Origin: Nilaparvata lugens
Lineage: Eukaryota; Arthropoda; Insecta; Hemiptera; Delphacidae
NCBI RefSeq assembly: GCF_014356525.2
Contig: NC_052511.1
Span: 14,307,942 to 14,371,941 of the forward strand
Direction: 5' to 3'
Length of the DNA: 64,000 bases
The notes below the pieces were generated by a model. That model was given only the letters and a program-made list of their open reading frames with translations. It did not search any database and was not told where the DNA came from. Made by a program: the position numbers and the translations under genes. Below, in pieces: positions 35,601-47,274 of this stretch (position 1 is its first letter; every line of letters starts with the position of its first letter).

Positions 35601-37470
35601 TTTGAAAAAAGACAAAATTCTCTCTCTCTTCAAGTCTTCAGTTTTTTTTCAGAACTCCTCTTAGATTTTCTCCTTCTTCCACACGAGAATCATGTTTTCA
35701 ACCATCGTTTCAAGAGTTTATATTGGCTAAAGTCTATTAATACCGGCTACGTCAATAGGGTATTTTTATTACCTGTCGCTGTTTACCAGTACACATTAAA
35801 CAATGAAGATAGCATCTCATCAACATCAACAATATTTCAATGTCAGTGTGCCTGCCAATTACCACATTCTCCTTCCAGATACCCATTATTTTCATTCACA
35901 TTGTTCAGTACATTATCACTGATTTCCATAGTCAACATAAGTATATGAGTTATCGTTGAGCCAATAATCAATTTTATATCCTGATCCTATCATCGATTCA
36001 TTATTCTCCTTTTTACTGGGTTTAATCCTAAGCAAGGATCTCCTCGTATATTGCCTGTATATAAATCCCCTTGTGTATAATGCCTCGTATAAATCCCCTG
36101 TATATATGTTGGGAGCGTGCTGCTATCTTCTTTTTATCTTTTTCTATCGAGACACCGAGACTGCTGTTTCCAACATGAACTGAGTTTTTAACTTGATTCA
36201 TTTTTGAAAAATACATTCAAATTGACTTTTCCTTATTCCTATTGTTTTGTATGCTTCCCATAGATACTCTAGGAATCATTATGATGATTATAACTAGAGA
36301 ACCATTGTTTATTAGATGATATACAGATCAACAGCTTTAAAATAGTGATAGGTTATTTTACACGCACTGCAATCTTACTGAACTAACACACTTACTTGTA
36401 ATGAATATCTATTCATATACTTGTAATATGGTCACTGAACTGATACATTTCTTTGGAATAGTTTCTATCCTTACTCGAAATTAGTTGAATAAACTAATAT
36501 GTTTCACTTCAATCAAATTTCCCAACTATGGTTTTCAAACTTCCATTTCAGAGAACTCATAATTTCGTGAGAAAGTTCTATCGTTAAACTTGTTTGGAAT
36601 GTTGAATTATAAAAAACAAGCATTTAATCTGATTTATTAGCTTTATTAGCTGTACATTCAACAAATTCGTATCACTGAATGCTGTACCAGGCATAAAACT
36701 CTACGATGTTTATGGAAACCAACATACTATGTTCTATGGTGCCAGGTGCAATAAAACATTCTTTTTGGACACTATCAAGAACAGTTTCAATTACGTGATC
36801 AGCCCATAAACAATCCAGCAGTTGTTGGAGCTTCAAGAAGAATCCTACCAGCGACCACTATAGCCAAAAGCGCTAGGCTATTAACCCTCTTTCAGCCGTA
36901 ATTAAACCAATAACTCAAAGTTCTCAAGGTAGTCTTTCTACGGCTCTGTCCACTTGCTATTTTTCACCTGACAGATCTCAAAATTTATATGGCTTGTTGT
37001 GTCACAGTTACGCCTAGTAATGCCAACCTAACGCAAGTTATGGTGTTATCCCTACCGAGCAAGCTGGCAGCCTGTTTCTGGTACTCAGTGAAAGTCCTTG
37101 TAATTAGAATGAGATCGGTAGTTATATACATATACCTTACTAAGATATGTATATTCATATAATAGTGCGTGCAGATGTGGAACTCATATACAGTGTTCTT
37201 ATTAGAATCGTTTATCGTATCGATATTTTACAGTAATAGACTATGCAAATTACGATATTTTCCCCAGGCAACTGTCCACCCTTGCAACATACGAGTATAT
37301 TTAAGACAGACGCGATGGTGAACAATGGTGTATTTTGGCTGTTTTGAAATATCGGATTAAAACAATAGACTGGAGGCTCCAATAAAAGTAGCAACGATAA
37401 TATCCACATCAAGAAAAAGCTCTTGATATTGATGAGTTTAGCCAGAGATCAAAAATATTACTACAGTATT
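32640..37470. other. Unassigned DNA with weak promoter or exon-like spots
   Basis: Mostly featureless. At 33421-33455 (+) ATGTCACGAATCAATATTTT leads to a donor, GAG|GTGAGT, and reads MSRINILALQL. It is preceded by TACTTTCAG at 33403-33411, so it could be a tiny first coding exon. A C-rich patch at 34580-34625 (CTCCCTCCCCCCACTC, CCGCCCCC), followed by ATTGG and CCTATAAAG (34743-34751), is promoter-flavoured, but the spacing to the nearest TCAGT (34763) is too short for a canonical TATA promoter. No confident gene. Confidence 0.3.
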
Positions 37471-37749
37471 ATCATAGAGAAACAATAGCGTAAGTAGATA
37501 TTCCATGGTATAGGGAATTTATGTCGCAGCTTTTACTGTTATCTCAAGCTGATTACTGTCGATTATTGTCAATTTTTACTGTTTTGTTGACGTGATAATG
37601 TATGAACGGCACAATTTGAGAGACTACCAGCGTCACACAGCTGCATAGGAGAGAACTACGTGAACTATCGGCTTGGGATAACAGTAAAAGTTGCGACATG
37701 AACGCCCTATACCATGGGATATCTACTTATGCTATCGTTTCTCTATGGT
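37471..37749. mobile_element. MITE with ~80-bp terminal inverted repeats
   Basis: The left arm (37471-37551) starts ATCATAGAGAAACAATAGCG. The right arm (37669-37749), read in reverse complement, starts ACCATAGAGAAACGATAGC. Both run on through AAGTAGATAT, CCATGGTATAGGG, ATGTCGCA and CTTTTACTGTTATC. The 120-bp centre has no ORF. ATTAT lies close to both ends but does not give a clean target duplication, so the superfamily is left open. Confidence 0.85.
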
Positions 37750-38703
37750 ATTATTATCCTCTATGAATGAGTGTACTTCATTATAGAATATAATAAACGA
37801 TAAATTGCAGGATTACATTCTGACTTTTTCCTTATGTTGGACTTGGATGGAATAGCTCATCATATTTTTCTAGAAGTTATTGTCAAACTCTAGGTAACAG
37901 CCAATCATAAAACGTAATCTTTGTACAGCGTTGAAGGATTATCAAGCTCTCATTTCATGAGGAAATATTGTCGCTATTGTTTTTAGGTTAAATATGTGAT
38001 AGTGAGAATATCAGTCTATATAAGTGTGAAAAAAGTATTTCTACTCTAATCTCTTGAAACAGATCCTGGTTAAAAAAATAACGTTAACACTTTCTACATC
38101 ATTCCACACTCATAAAACATGTAACATTTTGGTGACCCTCCTCGTCAATTGAGCTACAAAGATTTACGGGAGTAACTCTCTCATTTCTCCGCATGACGCA
38201 TGCAATTGTCTGACATAATTATTGTCTGTAACCTAAATAGATGTCCTTGCTACCAAAATGATGTATTTCATTCGACATAAATTTGTAACAGCCTGAAATT
38301 ACACTATTCTGGACAAGTAATCCGTCTTTAGCGCCCTTGAGTCATTAGCATGGCCAGAACAACACTAACAAATTGCTTACAATCTCATATAATTCAGAAG
38401 TCCAGTTCAATATTATATGCCAAGGATATCGGTCACGTATGCCTGGAGGTATATCCAGTAAGCCAGATTCATATATGTCAAACTTAACGAATACCAAAAT
38501 TGGTTACATATTATTTCTGACACTTCTAAAGCATGACCTGTTCATTATTGATTGAAATTTATTTGAACATTTAAGTGATTAGTTGATCTTTAGTTGACCT
38601 CTTCGTGACCACATTGTTAACTAACCACAAACCACAGAAACTATTTCTCCATTGAAAGGGCAATACACTTGAAGCCTCCTACTACTTTAAATTGGATCAT
38701 TTT
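37750..38703. other. Unassigned DNA
   Basis: Nothing recognised. A 60-codon frame at 38373 (+) lacks supporting signals. Confidence 0.4.
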
Positions 38704-41259
38704 GATCAATTTCTCTATACTTATCAATGGATCATGAAGATCAACTGGTTGGAATAATTTCTCAATTACTAGAACTAGACTATGGCTTTGTTAATCCAAT
38801 AGTCATTATTCTCCACTCTATTCTAACAGATCTAACGTAGTATATTGGTGAAGAATTAATAAACGATCATATAATATGTTAGTATGTTATATGATATGTT
38901 AATAATATCATCGCCTCATCCATAACAATACTATGACTTCTTCTATAAGTTACCGTACTAGAATCAGTAGAAATTTTTCCTCTGGTTTCAATAAAAATGT
39001 GATACTGTATTTTTATCCTATCAAATTATCCTCCCACATGTCAATATATTCACCCACCAGACTACATTTCAATCCATCACTGCAAGTGGGAGAGAATTCT
39101 ACTACTTGTGTGTTCAAAAACTCTTGTATTGTTATCAAATTAGCTATTCACCCATGGATCACCCACGAGGGACATTATACTGCTTATTGAATGAGGATAA
39201 TAGAATTAATGCGGAAGAATTTACGGTTGAATCATCTTCTTATAATCTTCCATCTGCTAAAAATGAGTCTGACCTGTCAAGGTAAGCATCATTTTCCAAA
39301 ATGTTGTTGCTCAACAATACCATTCAGGTTTCAGAACCTTGACTTTTCAAGTTGAGCAATTGATTGACTCCATCCATGTTACTGTACAGATGGTGAAGTT
39401 TCAGAAACCTATTGAAATTTCGATTTCTACTTCTAGGCTATATGCAGGATAACACCGCTTTCAAAGGATAGCTTAGTTCACCTTATGATTTTCAACAGAT
39501 TCCGATTTGAAACTAATTTCCTATCTCATAAAACTTTTATGCCAGCTATTCTTCTCAAATTTATGTAAAAATCAATACGATATTCTTCTTCAAGTTTTTG
39601 TAACAGCTTTATTCATGAATCAATTATGGGAATTCTGGATTTCATGACTTCCTTCACACAATATCTTCAACCATTCCGACTTACTGTGAAGAATGTACTA
39701 ATTATGATCGATTCATTTTCCTCCGTTCTTTTTCTCAGTTGTAACCCAAACTTAGAAAATAAAAAGAGATTCTATAAATTGTTGGTTATTTGTTCTGATA
39801 TAATTGATAAATGTTCTTATCACATCATTTCAAAACAATTAACTTCTCAAGTAGCCTTTTCTTTCATAGTGAATAAAAATCAAGTATAGCGTGTGATATT
39901 TTAAATCACTAAGTAGCCCACCTGAACTCATTGAACATTCATCTTATATTATAGCTTCCATGATAATGAAAATAAAAAATACAATGCAGTTCATGACAAA
40001 TAATTTCATGATTGAATGTTGATGATATTAATTGAACAGCAAGATGTAACTACAACAACTCGTCATCTCAGCTAGGAAAACAAGACTCCGTAACAATGTG
40101 GACGCAGCCTAGAGAGGATTCTCTGATAACTCAGGAGCAGGAAGAAGATCATATAATATGATCTCATGCAACTTACATATTGTACTATCATTCAAATAAT
40201 AACGAGAGGTTTGTTTCCTTTCTCAAGTAACAGAAGGTGAAACTTTTAACTGCAAATCTAGGGAGAAACTTTTTCTGAGTTGAACTTCCTGGTGAATTTT
40301 CTTCCAAATCTGAAGCTTTTCACGACTGTTGTAACTGCTTAGACCCTATTTCATTGGGGTTTTGATCATTTTAAATCTCTTATTGAAATTATACTTCTCA
40401 CCATCCTTATTTCTCAATTTACAACTATGAATTCGCTATAAATCACTCCACTATCCCTACTGTAATTGATATTCGGGAATCTATATTTGTAGAGTTCCAG
40501 TAGGTACTCACTAATTTCCTCACAATCATTATGAGTAGGTTTCTAACCAATTTGGCAACTTTTTTGAAGAATTTACTTCAAACTTTTACCTAAACTTTTC
40601 TTCATGATTCGTTATCGACGATTCATGATGAATAATATATACTCCACCATAATCAACAACATCTTCTGGCAGTTTCCGGCAGTATCTTCCTCTTTTGTAC
40701 ATTCTTCCTCTCTTAGTCCAGTCACTATATACCTACATTGGTGCTTGCAATTTATATTCTAGTTCTGATTTTTCAATATAATTATTATTTGGATACATGA
40801 GAGCAGTCCAGAACCAATTTCTGCATGCAAAATTTTCTTGTGCTAGATACAGGGTGGCCCAAAAACCTCGTATTTTCGGTTCATTTCCCAGTTTCTAGCT
40901 ATTTCTGCCAAATCCAATAATCGGACAGAAAAATTTGCTCTCACATTTTGTTTTAGATTATAAAATTCTCAATAAAATGAATAAATAAGATCATTCGGAA
41001 CTCTCTATCTCCAATGAGTACTGAGTTATGATTTGAAAAATGAATAAAATTTGAAGTAAAAATCAATTCTGATGAATTTTAGTTTTTGATCAACAATATC
41101 TTCCGATTGTTACCATTTAGATGTATAATTCAAAATCACTCTGAGCGTATTTTTATGCTCTACAATCTGAGATCAGGTAGAGCGCTCTATCACATATAGA
41201 TTTCCAGGTACACCTGACAACAATGCTCGTTGTAAAGTGAAAAACACATTATTTACAGC
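38704..41259 (+). repeat. Long direct repeat, copy A
   Basis: It starts GATCAATTTCTCTATAC and ends around TGAAAAACACATTATTTACAGC. It matches 47275-49832 with only a handful of differences noticed by eye: two 1-bp T insertions in B, and several substitutions near 39414, 39464, 39482, 41248 and 41255. Both copies share frames at 38933-39190 and 39626-39889 (+), which are not recognised as proteins. The 3' part (40776-41247) contains a dispersed module beginning near TACAGGGTGGCCCAAAAACC (40850-40869). The repeat ends do not show the TG..CA of LTRs. Confidence 0.95.
40776..41247 (+). repeat. Dispersed module M1, copy in A
   Basis: The module carries the words TACAGGGTGGCCCAAAAACC, CTCGTATTTTCGGTTCATTT, TATGCTCTACAATCTGAGAT and GATCAGGTAGAGCGCTCTAT. 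Other copies are at 49347-49820 (same strand), 51411-51600 (partial, with an internal deletion) and 60602-60985 (opposite strand, most diverged). The presence of old and young copies shows that it is a repeat family in its own right. Its class is unknown. Confidence 0.8.
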
Positions 41260-41978
41260 GGTTCATGTGTGTTCCCAAACCAACTTCTTGTACTACCACC
41301 CCTTTGGTTCCGCAACTTTATGTAACACCGCTTCAAGACACCCGTTCAGACGACAGGTCTAGGGACGTAAGAGGACGTCGCCGTCAAGCAAATTCAACCG
41401 GTAAAAGCTCACCGCCAAAAACAAGGTACTGTAACCCCGACGATAAAGCAACGTACAGACCAACGAAAGTGCAGTGTAGTGAAACAAAGGTTCATTCGAG
41501 AATGTCAATCAAAAGTGGGGATTCAAAATTATTATGAAATGGGTTATATGGGTTACTATCGACGAAACTTGGTTCAACGGGTTTCTTTCTTGAGTAATTT
41601 TATGTTGAAGTTAATTATTTGTTATTTGATGCCTGATATTGTTTGGTTTTGTGACGTATTGCTATCTAAACGGGGATAGTAATGCGCCCCCGAATCAGAT
41701 GAAGAATGTCAACAAAGTAACATGAAATTGTTGTTTCTGTTGTTCGATTTTAGTTGCCAATGTTTATTGAAACTGTTTGTATTTTTCAATTATTTCAAAT
41801 TGTAGTGTTTTTCTATAGTATAAACCTATTAAATCAGGCATGGCAAGATTAATTGAAGTTTTCTTGACTCTAGCCCGTTCACCTGCATGAATTAGGTATA
41901 GACTCAGGTATTTTCTAGATGTGTCGGCCTATTTCTAGATTCTAAATTTTATTCAAAATTATCTTCTTTGGCACACAA
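41260..41978 (+). other. Segment between copy A and fragment C
   Basis: This part has a different composition from its flanks: C-rich and GC-richer at 41265-41480, then AT-rich. It has an acceptor-like ATTTACAG just before 41260 and an open frame at 41265-41537 (+). That frame is basic (RSDDRSRDVRGRRRQANST near its middle) and low-complexity. An overlapping frame at 41479-41679 ends LIICYLMPDIVWFCDVLLSKRG. No family is recognised. Decayed retroelement or exon debris are both possible. Confidence 0.3.
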
Positions 41979-42622
41979 ATGTAATAATTATGATCGATTC
42001 ATTTTCCTCCGTTCTTTTTCTCAGTTGTAACTCAAACTTAGAAAATAGAAGAGATTCTATGAATTGTTGGTTATTCGCTCTGATATAATTGATAAATGTT
42101 CTTATCACATCATTTCAAACAATTAACTTCTCAAGTAGCCTTTTCTTTCATAGTGAATAAAAATCAAGTATATCGTGTGATATTTTAAAACACAAAGTAG
42201 CCCACCTGAACATTCAACTACATTATAGCTTCCATGATCATGAAAATATAAAATACAATTCAGTTCATGACAAATAATTTCATGATTGAATGTTGATAAT
42301 AGGAATTGAACAGCAAGATGTAACTACAACAACTTATCATCTCAGCTAGGAAACCAAGACTCCGTAACAATGTGGACGCAGCGAAGAAAGGATTCTCTGA
42401 TAATTCAGGAGCAGGAAGAAGATCATATAATATGATCTCATGCAACTTACATATTGTACGATCATTCAAGTAATAACGGAAGGTTGTTTCCTTTTCCAAA
42501 TAACAAAAGGTGAAACTCTTTATCTGCAGATCTGGGAAGAACTTTTCCAAAGTTGAACTTCCAGATAAGTTTTCTTCTCCCAAATCTGAAGCTTTTCACG
42601 ACTGTTGTAACAGCTTAGACCC
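41979..42622 (+). repeat. Older fragment C of the A/B repeat
   Basis: It is homologous to 39692-40346 of copy A (and the same part of B), beginning at ATTATGATCGATTCATTTTC and ending at GTTGTAACAGCTTAGACC. It differs from A far more than A differs from B, so it is an older copy. A 107-codon minus-strand frame at 42260-42583 exists only in C and is interrupted in A and B, so it is not reported as a gene. Confidence 0.9.
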
Positions 42623-45600
42623 AATAATAGAAATTATTGTAATGTCAACGTACGTATTCTGGTCTCACGTCTGGTAGTTGAATATCATTATAGTAGTAGT
42701 GAAAGGGAATATTGAGATTTTAAAGGTCAACCCAAGTAAATTAGGAAAATTCGGAAATTATTATGGGAGAATGTTTGAGGAAAATAGGAAATTTTTTTGA
42801 TAAGTTTAGGTAGATCGAAGGTAATCAGAGAATAAATAGTAAACTGTTTTATTAGTATTGTTGATATGTAGTTTTGAAAAGTTGATGAGTAGTTTTGGCC
42901 TTGAGATGTTTAAACTAAATAATTGGGTATTGTAGATTAAAGTTGAAACGATAATCAAATCCTTGGGAATTTGTATGAAAATAAGTTGATTCAGATGAGG
43001 TTGTTAAGTCCCTTTATCAGTAATGTTTATTCTCGAAAAGGTGAATCAGTTTTATTATTGGAAATATTTTTTTTAGGTGTGATTTTTGCGGTAGGCATGC
43101 GTAGTGATAGTGTAAAGATCCGTTGTGTTGGTAACGTTTCCTGTAGACTGTGGGGAATTTTTTTTGTTTGTTTAGTTGAGACTCAAGATTTAGAGGAGGA
43201 CAAGGGGATGTCCTGCCTGTGTGTGTTGTTGTTGAATTTAGGTAATCGGTGCGAGTGTAGGCCCGTGTCCAGAGAGAACGGAGCACTGCCCGAAAGCTGT
43301 CCATGTAACAAATCAAGGAATTTAGCTGTGACTAACCTTGCAAATTGTACGGTGGAATTGTATAATTTTAGCGAAAGGCACCGAAGATGGTGTGAGCTAA
43401 GATTTAATTGTATCTAGTAAACGGTCTGGTTCATTCGAGAGTTATGGGGCTCGTCAGTAGAATAACGTAAACCGAAATCTAGAATATTTAGTGAGTCTTC
43501 GTAGTGATTGTAAGGAAAACAATCAGCGTAATGCAGTTTAGGGAAGCCCAGTCAAAAGGTTCGTTAATGTTTGGTAGGAAAGTCAGCCGCAAAAACACAA
43601 GTAAAAATTGGTAAAAAAAGGGGTATTATTGAGTTTAAAGTTGCTTAGAATTTTGGTATGGTAACGAAAATTGAAGGTTTTAGACAATGAATATTTAAAG
43701 TGATTAGTTAAGGTATACAAATAAAATAACAGAGAAACTTTTTCGAGTACCTAGGTAATGTTAAAATGGTTATCAGTGAAAGTAGAAATAAATATTGGAA
43801 CACTAATGAACGGGTTAAATTAAAATAAAATTAACAGTGAAATTCTTCTAGATGAATTTGAAATGAAAGGGAAAAATCTCTTGAGTTAAGCATGAGTTTA
43901 AATTATTCTGTAGTTGAGAGTTGAAAGGTTGATTAAAAATTTAAATGGGGATATAAGGTAGAAATATGTAGGAAAATTCGTGTCAAAAAGGAAATAGAAT
44001 TTTGTTGGGAAAATTAAATTGAGGTAATTAACAGTAGTAGGACCCTTTAGAGATAAGTAGTCAAAAAGAATTAATAAATAAAAAAAATAGGAAAATCTTT
44101 AATGAAATGATAAATTTTTTAATGATGAATAGTAAAATTGCAATCAAGTTTTCCATGTGAATAAGTTGAGATATTTTGAGATCTAGTAGAGTAATTGAAA
44201 CTAGTTGGATATGAAATTTATTGTTGAGAAATAATTATGTGAGGCTCCAGTAAGGTTGAAAATGTCAGTGAACTTGAGAATCAGTAATAGTGTATTAGTA
44301 GCCTATTAATGTGTTAATGTGTTGGTAAATTCAATAATGTTGGTAATCAGAAGGCAAGCAGTAGCAGTCCAACAATGCTAAGTTAGAGCTGAACTTTCAT
44401 ATTATTAAATCATGCGATGAAAAGTATGCTTCCAGTGTTTAGAGAAAATGTCACGTACTCTAGTGAGAAGCGAAATACAGAATTATTATTGTCGATTAAA
44501 GCCTGGCACTTGATCATAGTTCTGTTTGACTAGCGTTCTGTCGTGAAGGTTTCCTACTGGAATATTATAATGCAAAATCACGCTTGAGTCATGTTGAAAA
44601 ATATCCGAAACAGATCAGAAAAAATAGGAAACAGATCAGTCTATTGAAGACAAGATTTTTTGTCGTGAGTTATAATTGGATAAGTTTTGTGAGTATGGCG
44701 CCACTCTGTAGCCTTGTCCCTATACACTCAACGAGATGATTCCTAATGAATGAGAAGGAGAAAGGAGAAAGGAGTTATGATAAAGATATTTACCGTATTT
44801 GTTATAAGGATTCATTACGGGTTCATGAAGGGTTTATTAGTCAAAGATTTTGTTACGTGACAATATAATGTATATAGAAGAAATTCCGGAATGTAAATAA
44901 CTTGCGCAACTAGATTAGTCATTAAATTATGTTATTAACTTCGTAATATTAAATATATTTAGGTAGGTGAATTAGGTTTAATTTTATTTCATGCACGGCT
45001 GCATACTCGCGGTAAATGAAATGATTGTACAGTTTTCCCACGGTAGTAGATAATTGATTGTTTGGCAAATCGGGTGATTATCAATTTTTGAAGTTATCAA
45101 CAGTCATAATATCCTATGTAGCAATGTATGTATGTGATGTCTCTAATAATCATAAGTTATTTAGCATAAGACGATTTATCATAATATTCTATACTATACC
45201 CATTTTCAATAGCTTAATACTCATCCATTCATAGTTAAGAATTATACATTCACATAGTTAGGAGTTAGTACATATAGATAGAATATATTCTCATTCATAA
45301 AATAATAAGAATAATGTCTAAGGCCTTATATTTTATATTCTATTCGCTTTATAATTCATATTATTTGTTGATATCCCTATTCTTTATTAGTTTACCTTCC
45401 GTGATTAATATAATTATAATCTTATCATAGGTTTATTCTGTTCAACTGATTCCGTTTTAGTTCACTTTAATACAATTCAGTGATAGAGATTTCCTGCTGG
45501 AATACAATAATGGATAGAAAATTTTCATAGCTACGGAATGTACATCAAGCGTGTGTCATTGCTCTCCGATGACTCGCTAGCGTTGCAGTTTCAACCATTA

Positions 45601-47274
45601 TCTTTGAATCGTAGTCGATGTAGAATAGTATTGCCTATTGAATTGCTTTATATTGTTAAAAATATGTTGCACTCTCAACTCTATAGTAATGATAGTTAGA
45701 TTTCAATACATTCAGCAGAGTGAAAAGGTTTCATCCTTTACTATTATAATCAACGTACTCCATATTTTACAACAGCAGAGTAACATAGGACCAATTAAAA
45801 CTATGATGTCTTTTAAACGTTTTCCCTTGTTAGAGTTTGCCAAGAAAATAACCAGGGACTCAATAAAGTGATTGAAGTATTCAAAGATTATTATACTCGG
45901 TCCATCTTTAGTGCCTACTTAAAAGTGGACACGCCCATATTGTTTTGTCCTGACTCTTGCCACAGTTTTAAAGACTCTTGCCACAAATCTCTATTAGTTA
46001 TACATTTTGCTGAATTTCGGAATGATTAAAGAGATTTCTTTTGAAGAGGGCCCGCTTCAAATTGGATCCTACTATCAATCCAGAAATTCGACTCTCCAAA
46101 ACATACAGAATGCCTCTATGGTAACATATCCTGATTAGATTTCTTTTTGCGTGTTTCACACCATAAGGAAGGGGAGTGTGCCGAGCACTCCTTTTAATTC
46201 AGGCCTTTTCCCGAGTTATAATAGTAAATTTAATACGCAATAGACTAGAGCCATTATTGTAAGTGAGTTAGCGAAATAAATTATTTTCTCTCTCTATTAT
46301 GAACGGCCATGACTTCGAGTTTCCCATGATAGATATTTAAAAATTGTGGCTCCGAGTCGTCGAGGAATGTAGATTATGGAATTATCTCTAAAACTTAGCC
46401 TTCTTGTCGCGACATAAAGTGCGATAAGTTGGAAAACAGCAAGCATTGAAATTATAACAAACTACCGATTTTGCAGTTACTATTTGGTCCAAAGGCTCTA
46501 GAAGCCACGCGACGATTGGTCAAATTGATTCCTTTCGCCCAATAGGAGACCTGTTTCTAAATACAGTAGTGGGGATTCCCCAGTCGAGAGACCAGATTAC
46601 GTTTCGGAGGACACTTTGCTAGGAGCACTACGAGAGTAAGATGTAGTCATTATGTTTCGCCCTTTTTGGGCAAGTTTATGAGTTTATATCATTTTTAGTT
46701 AATGTAGGAGCTAGTTTTATTTTTATTAAAGTTTAAATTTTCTAGTAGTGCCATGTCCTGAAAAGTTTAATTGTGTTTCTTCATCATGTACGAATAATTG
46801 TTTCTTCAAATAACCGCTAAGGTACGTAAAATAAGGTTAAAATATAATTTAGGGAATTTAATTGATTGAAACTTCCATAAGAGTATTGAATTAATTAAGC
46901 CTGTTATTTTTCAAGTTAATAATATTGATTGAGAATAATCCTTTTGATTGTATTAGTGATGGAAGATAATATAAATTTTTTTTCTAAAGAAGTATAGAAA
47001 GTTTTCCGTTATGTTACATTTGAGTTATTGTTTCTGGAAATATATTATCGTAGAGTATTGCTGAAAGTCAGGAAGATAGCCTTTAAATTGGAATGAAATT
47101 TTTAAGATTATGTTCATATTGAGTTTAAGACTCAATTTTATATTTTTCTGACTGTGTTTTCTCATGGCGTTAAGGCTTTTAACTGAACGTGAATTTATTA
47201 AATTATAACAGAACTTTTGAATTATTTGTGAAGAAAGATCCATTAATTCTGATACAAAGAATCAGTAGTTTAAA
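42623..47274. other. Strand-asymmetric insert between C and B
   Basis: From about 42640 to 44450 the + strand is strikingly C-poor relative to G; 43921-43980, for example, has 15 G and 1 C. TGGGGCTCGTC at 43446 resembles the tRNA-Pro primer-binding site used by some LTR elements, lacking one G. A 148-codon frame (42971-43417) ends just before it. Later parts (44.4-47.2 kb) show no motif except a perfect GGAGTG-TGCCGAG-CACTCC hairpin at 46173-46191. A decayed LTR element is a reasonable guess, but no LTR pair or pol motif was found. Confidence 0.35.
42971..43417 (+). CDS. Uncertain Cys-rich ORF, 148 codons
   Basis: This frame is longer than the local background. It carries a hydrophobic segment near residues 27-42 (SVLLLEIFFLGVIFAVG) and a cysteine-rich second half, including SCLCVLLLNLGNRCECRPVS and CPCNKSRNLAVTNLANCTVE, then WCELRFNCI at the end. 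Two N-glycosylation-like NCT/NFS sequons are present. This could be a secreted or envelope-like remnant, or chance in a G-rich, C-poor strand where stops are rarer. The RefSeq-style start (encoded ATG) is not supported by any promoter or splice site. No family recognised. Confidence 0.2.
   Translation: MYENKLIQMRLLSPFISNVYSRKGESVLLLEIFFLGVIFAVGMRSDSVKIRCVGNVSCRLWGIFFVCLVETQDLEEDKGMSCLCVLLLNLGNRCECRPVSRENGALPESCPCNKSRNLAVTNLANCTVELYNFSERHRRWCELRFNCI

Noticed and set aside
38933..39889. Two frames in copy A (and their copies in B at 47504-48460)
   Set aside because: They are repeated only because the DNA is duplicated; no recognised domain and a low-complexity, AT-driven codon content.
42260..42583. 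107-codon minus-strand frame in fragment C
   Set aside because: The same repeat in copies A and B has a stop in this frame, so it is not under coding constraint.
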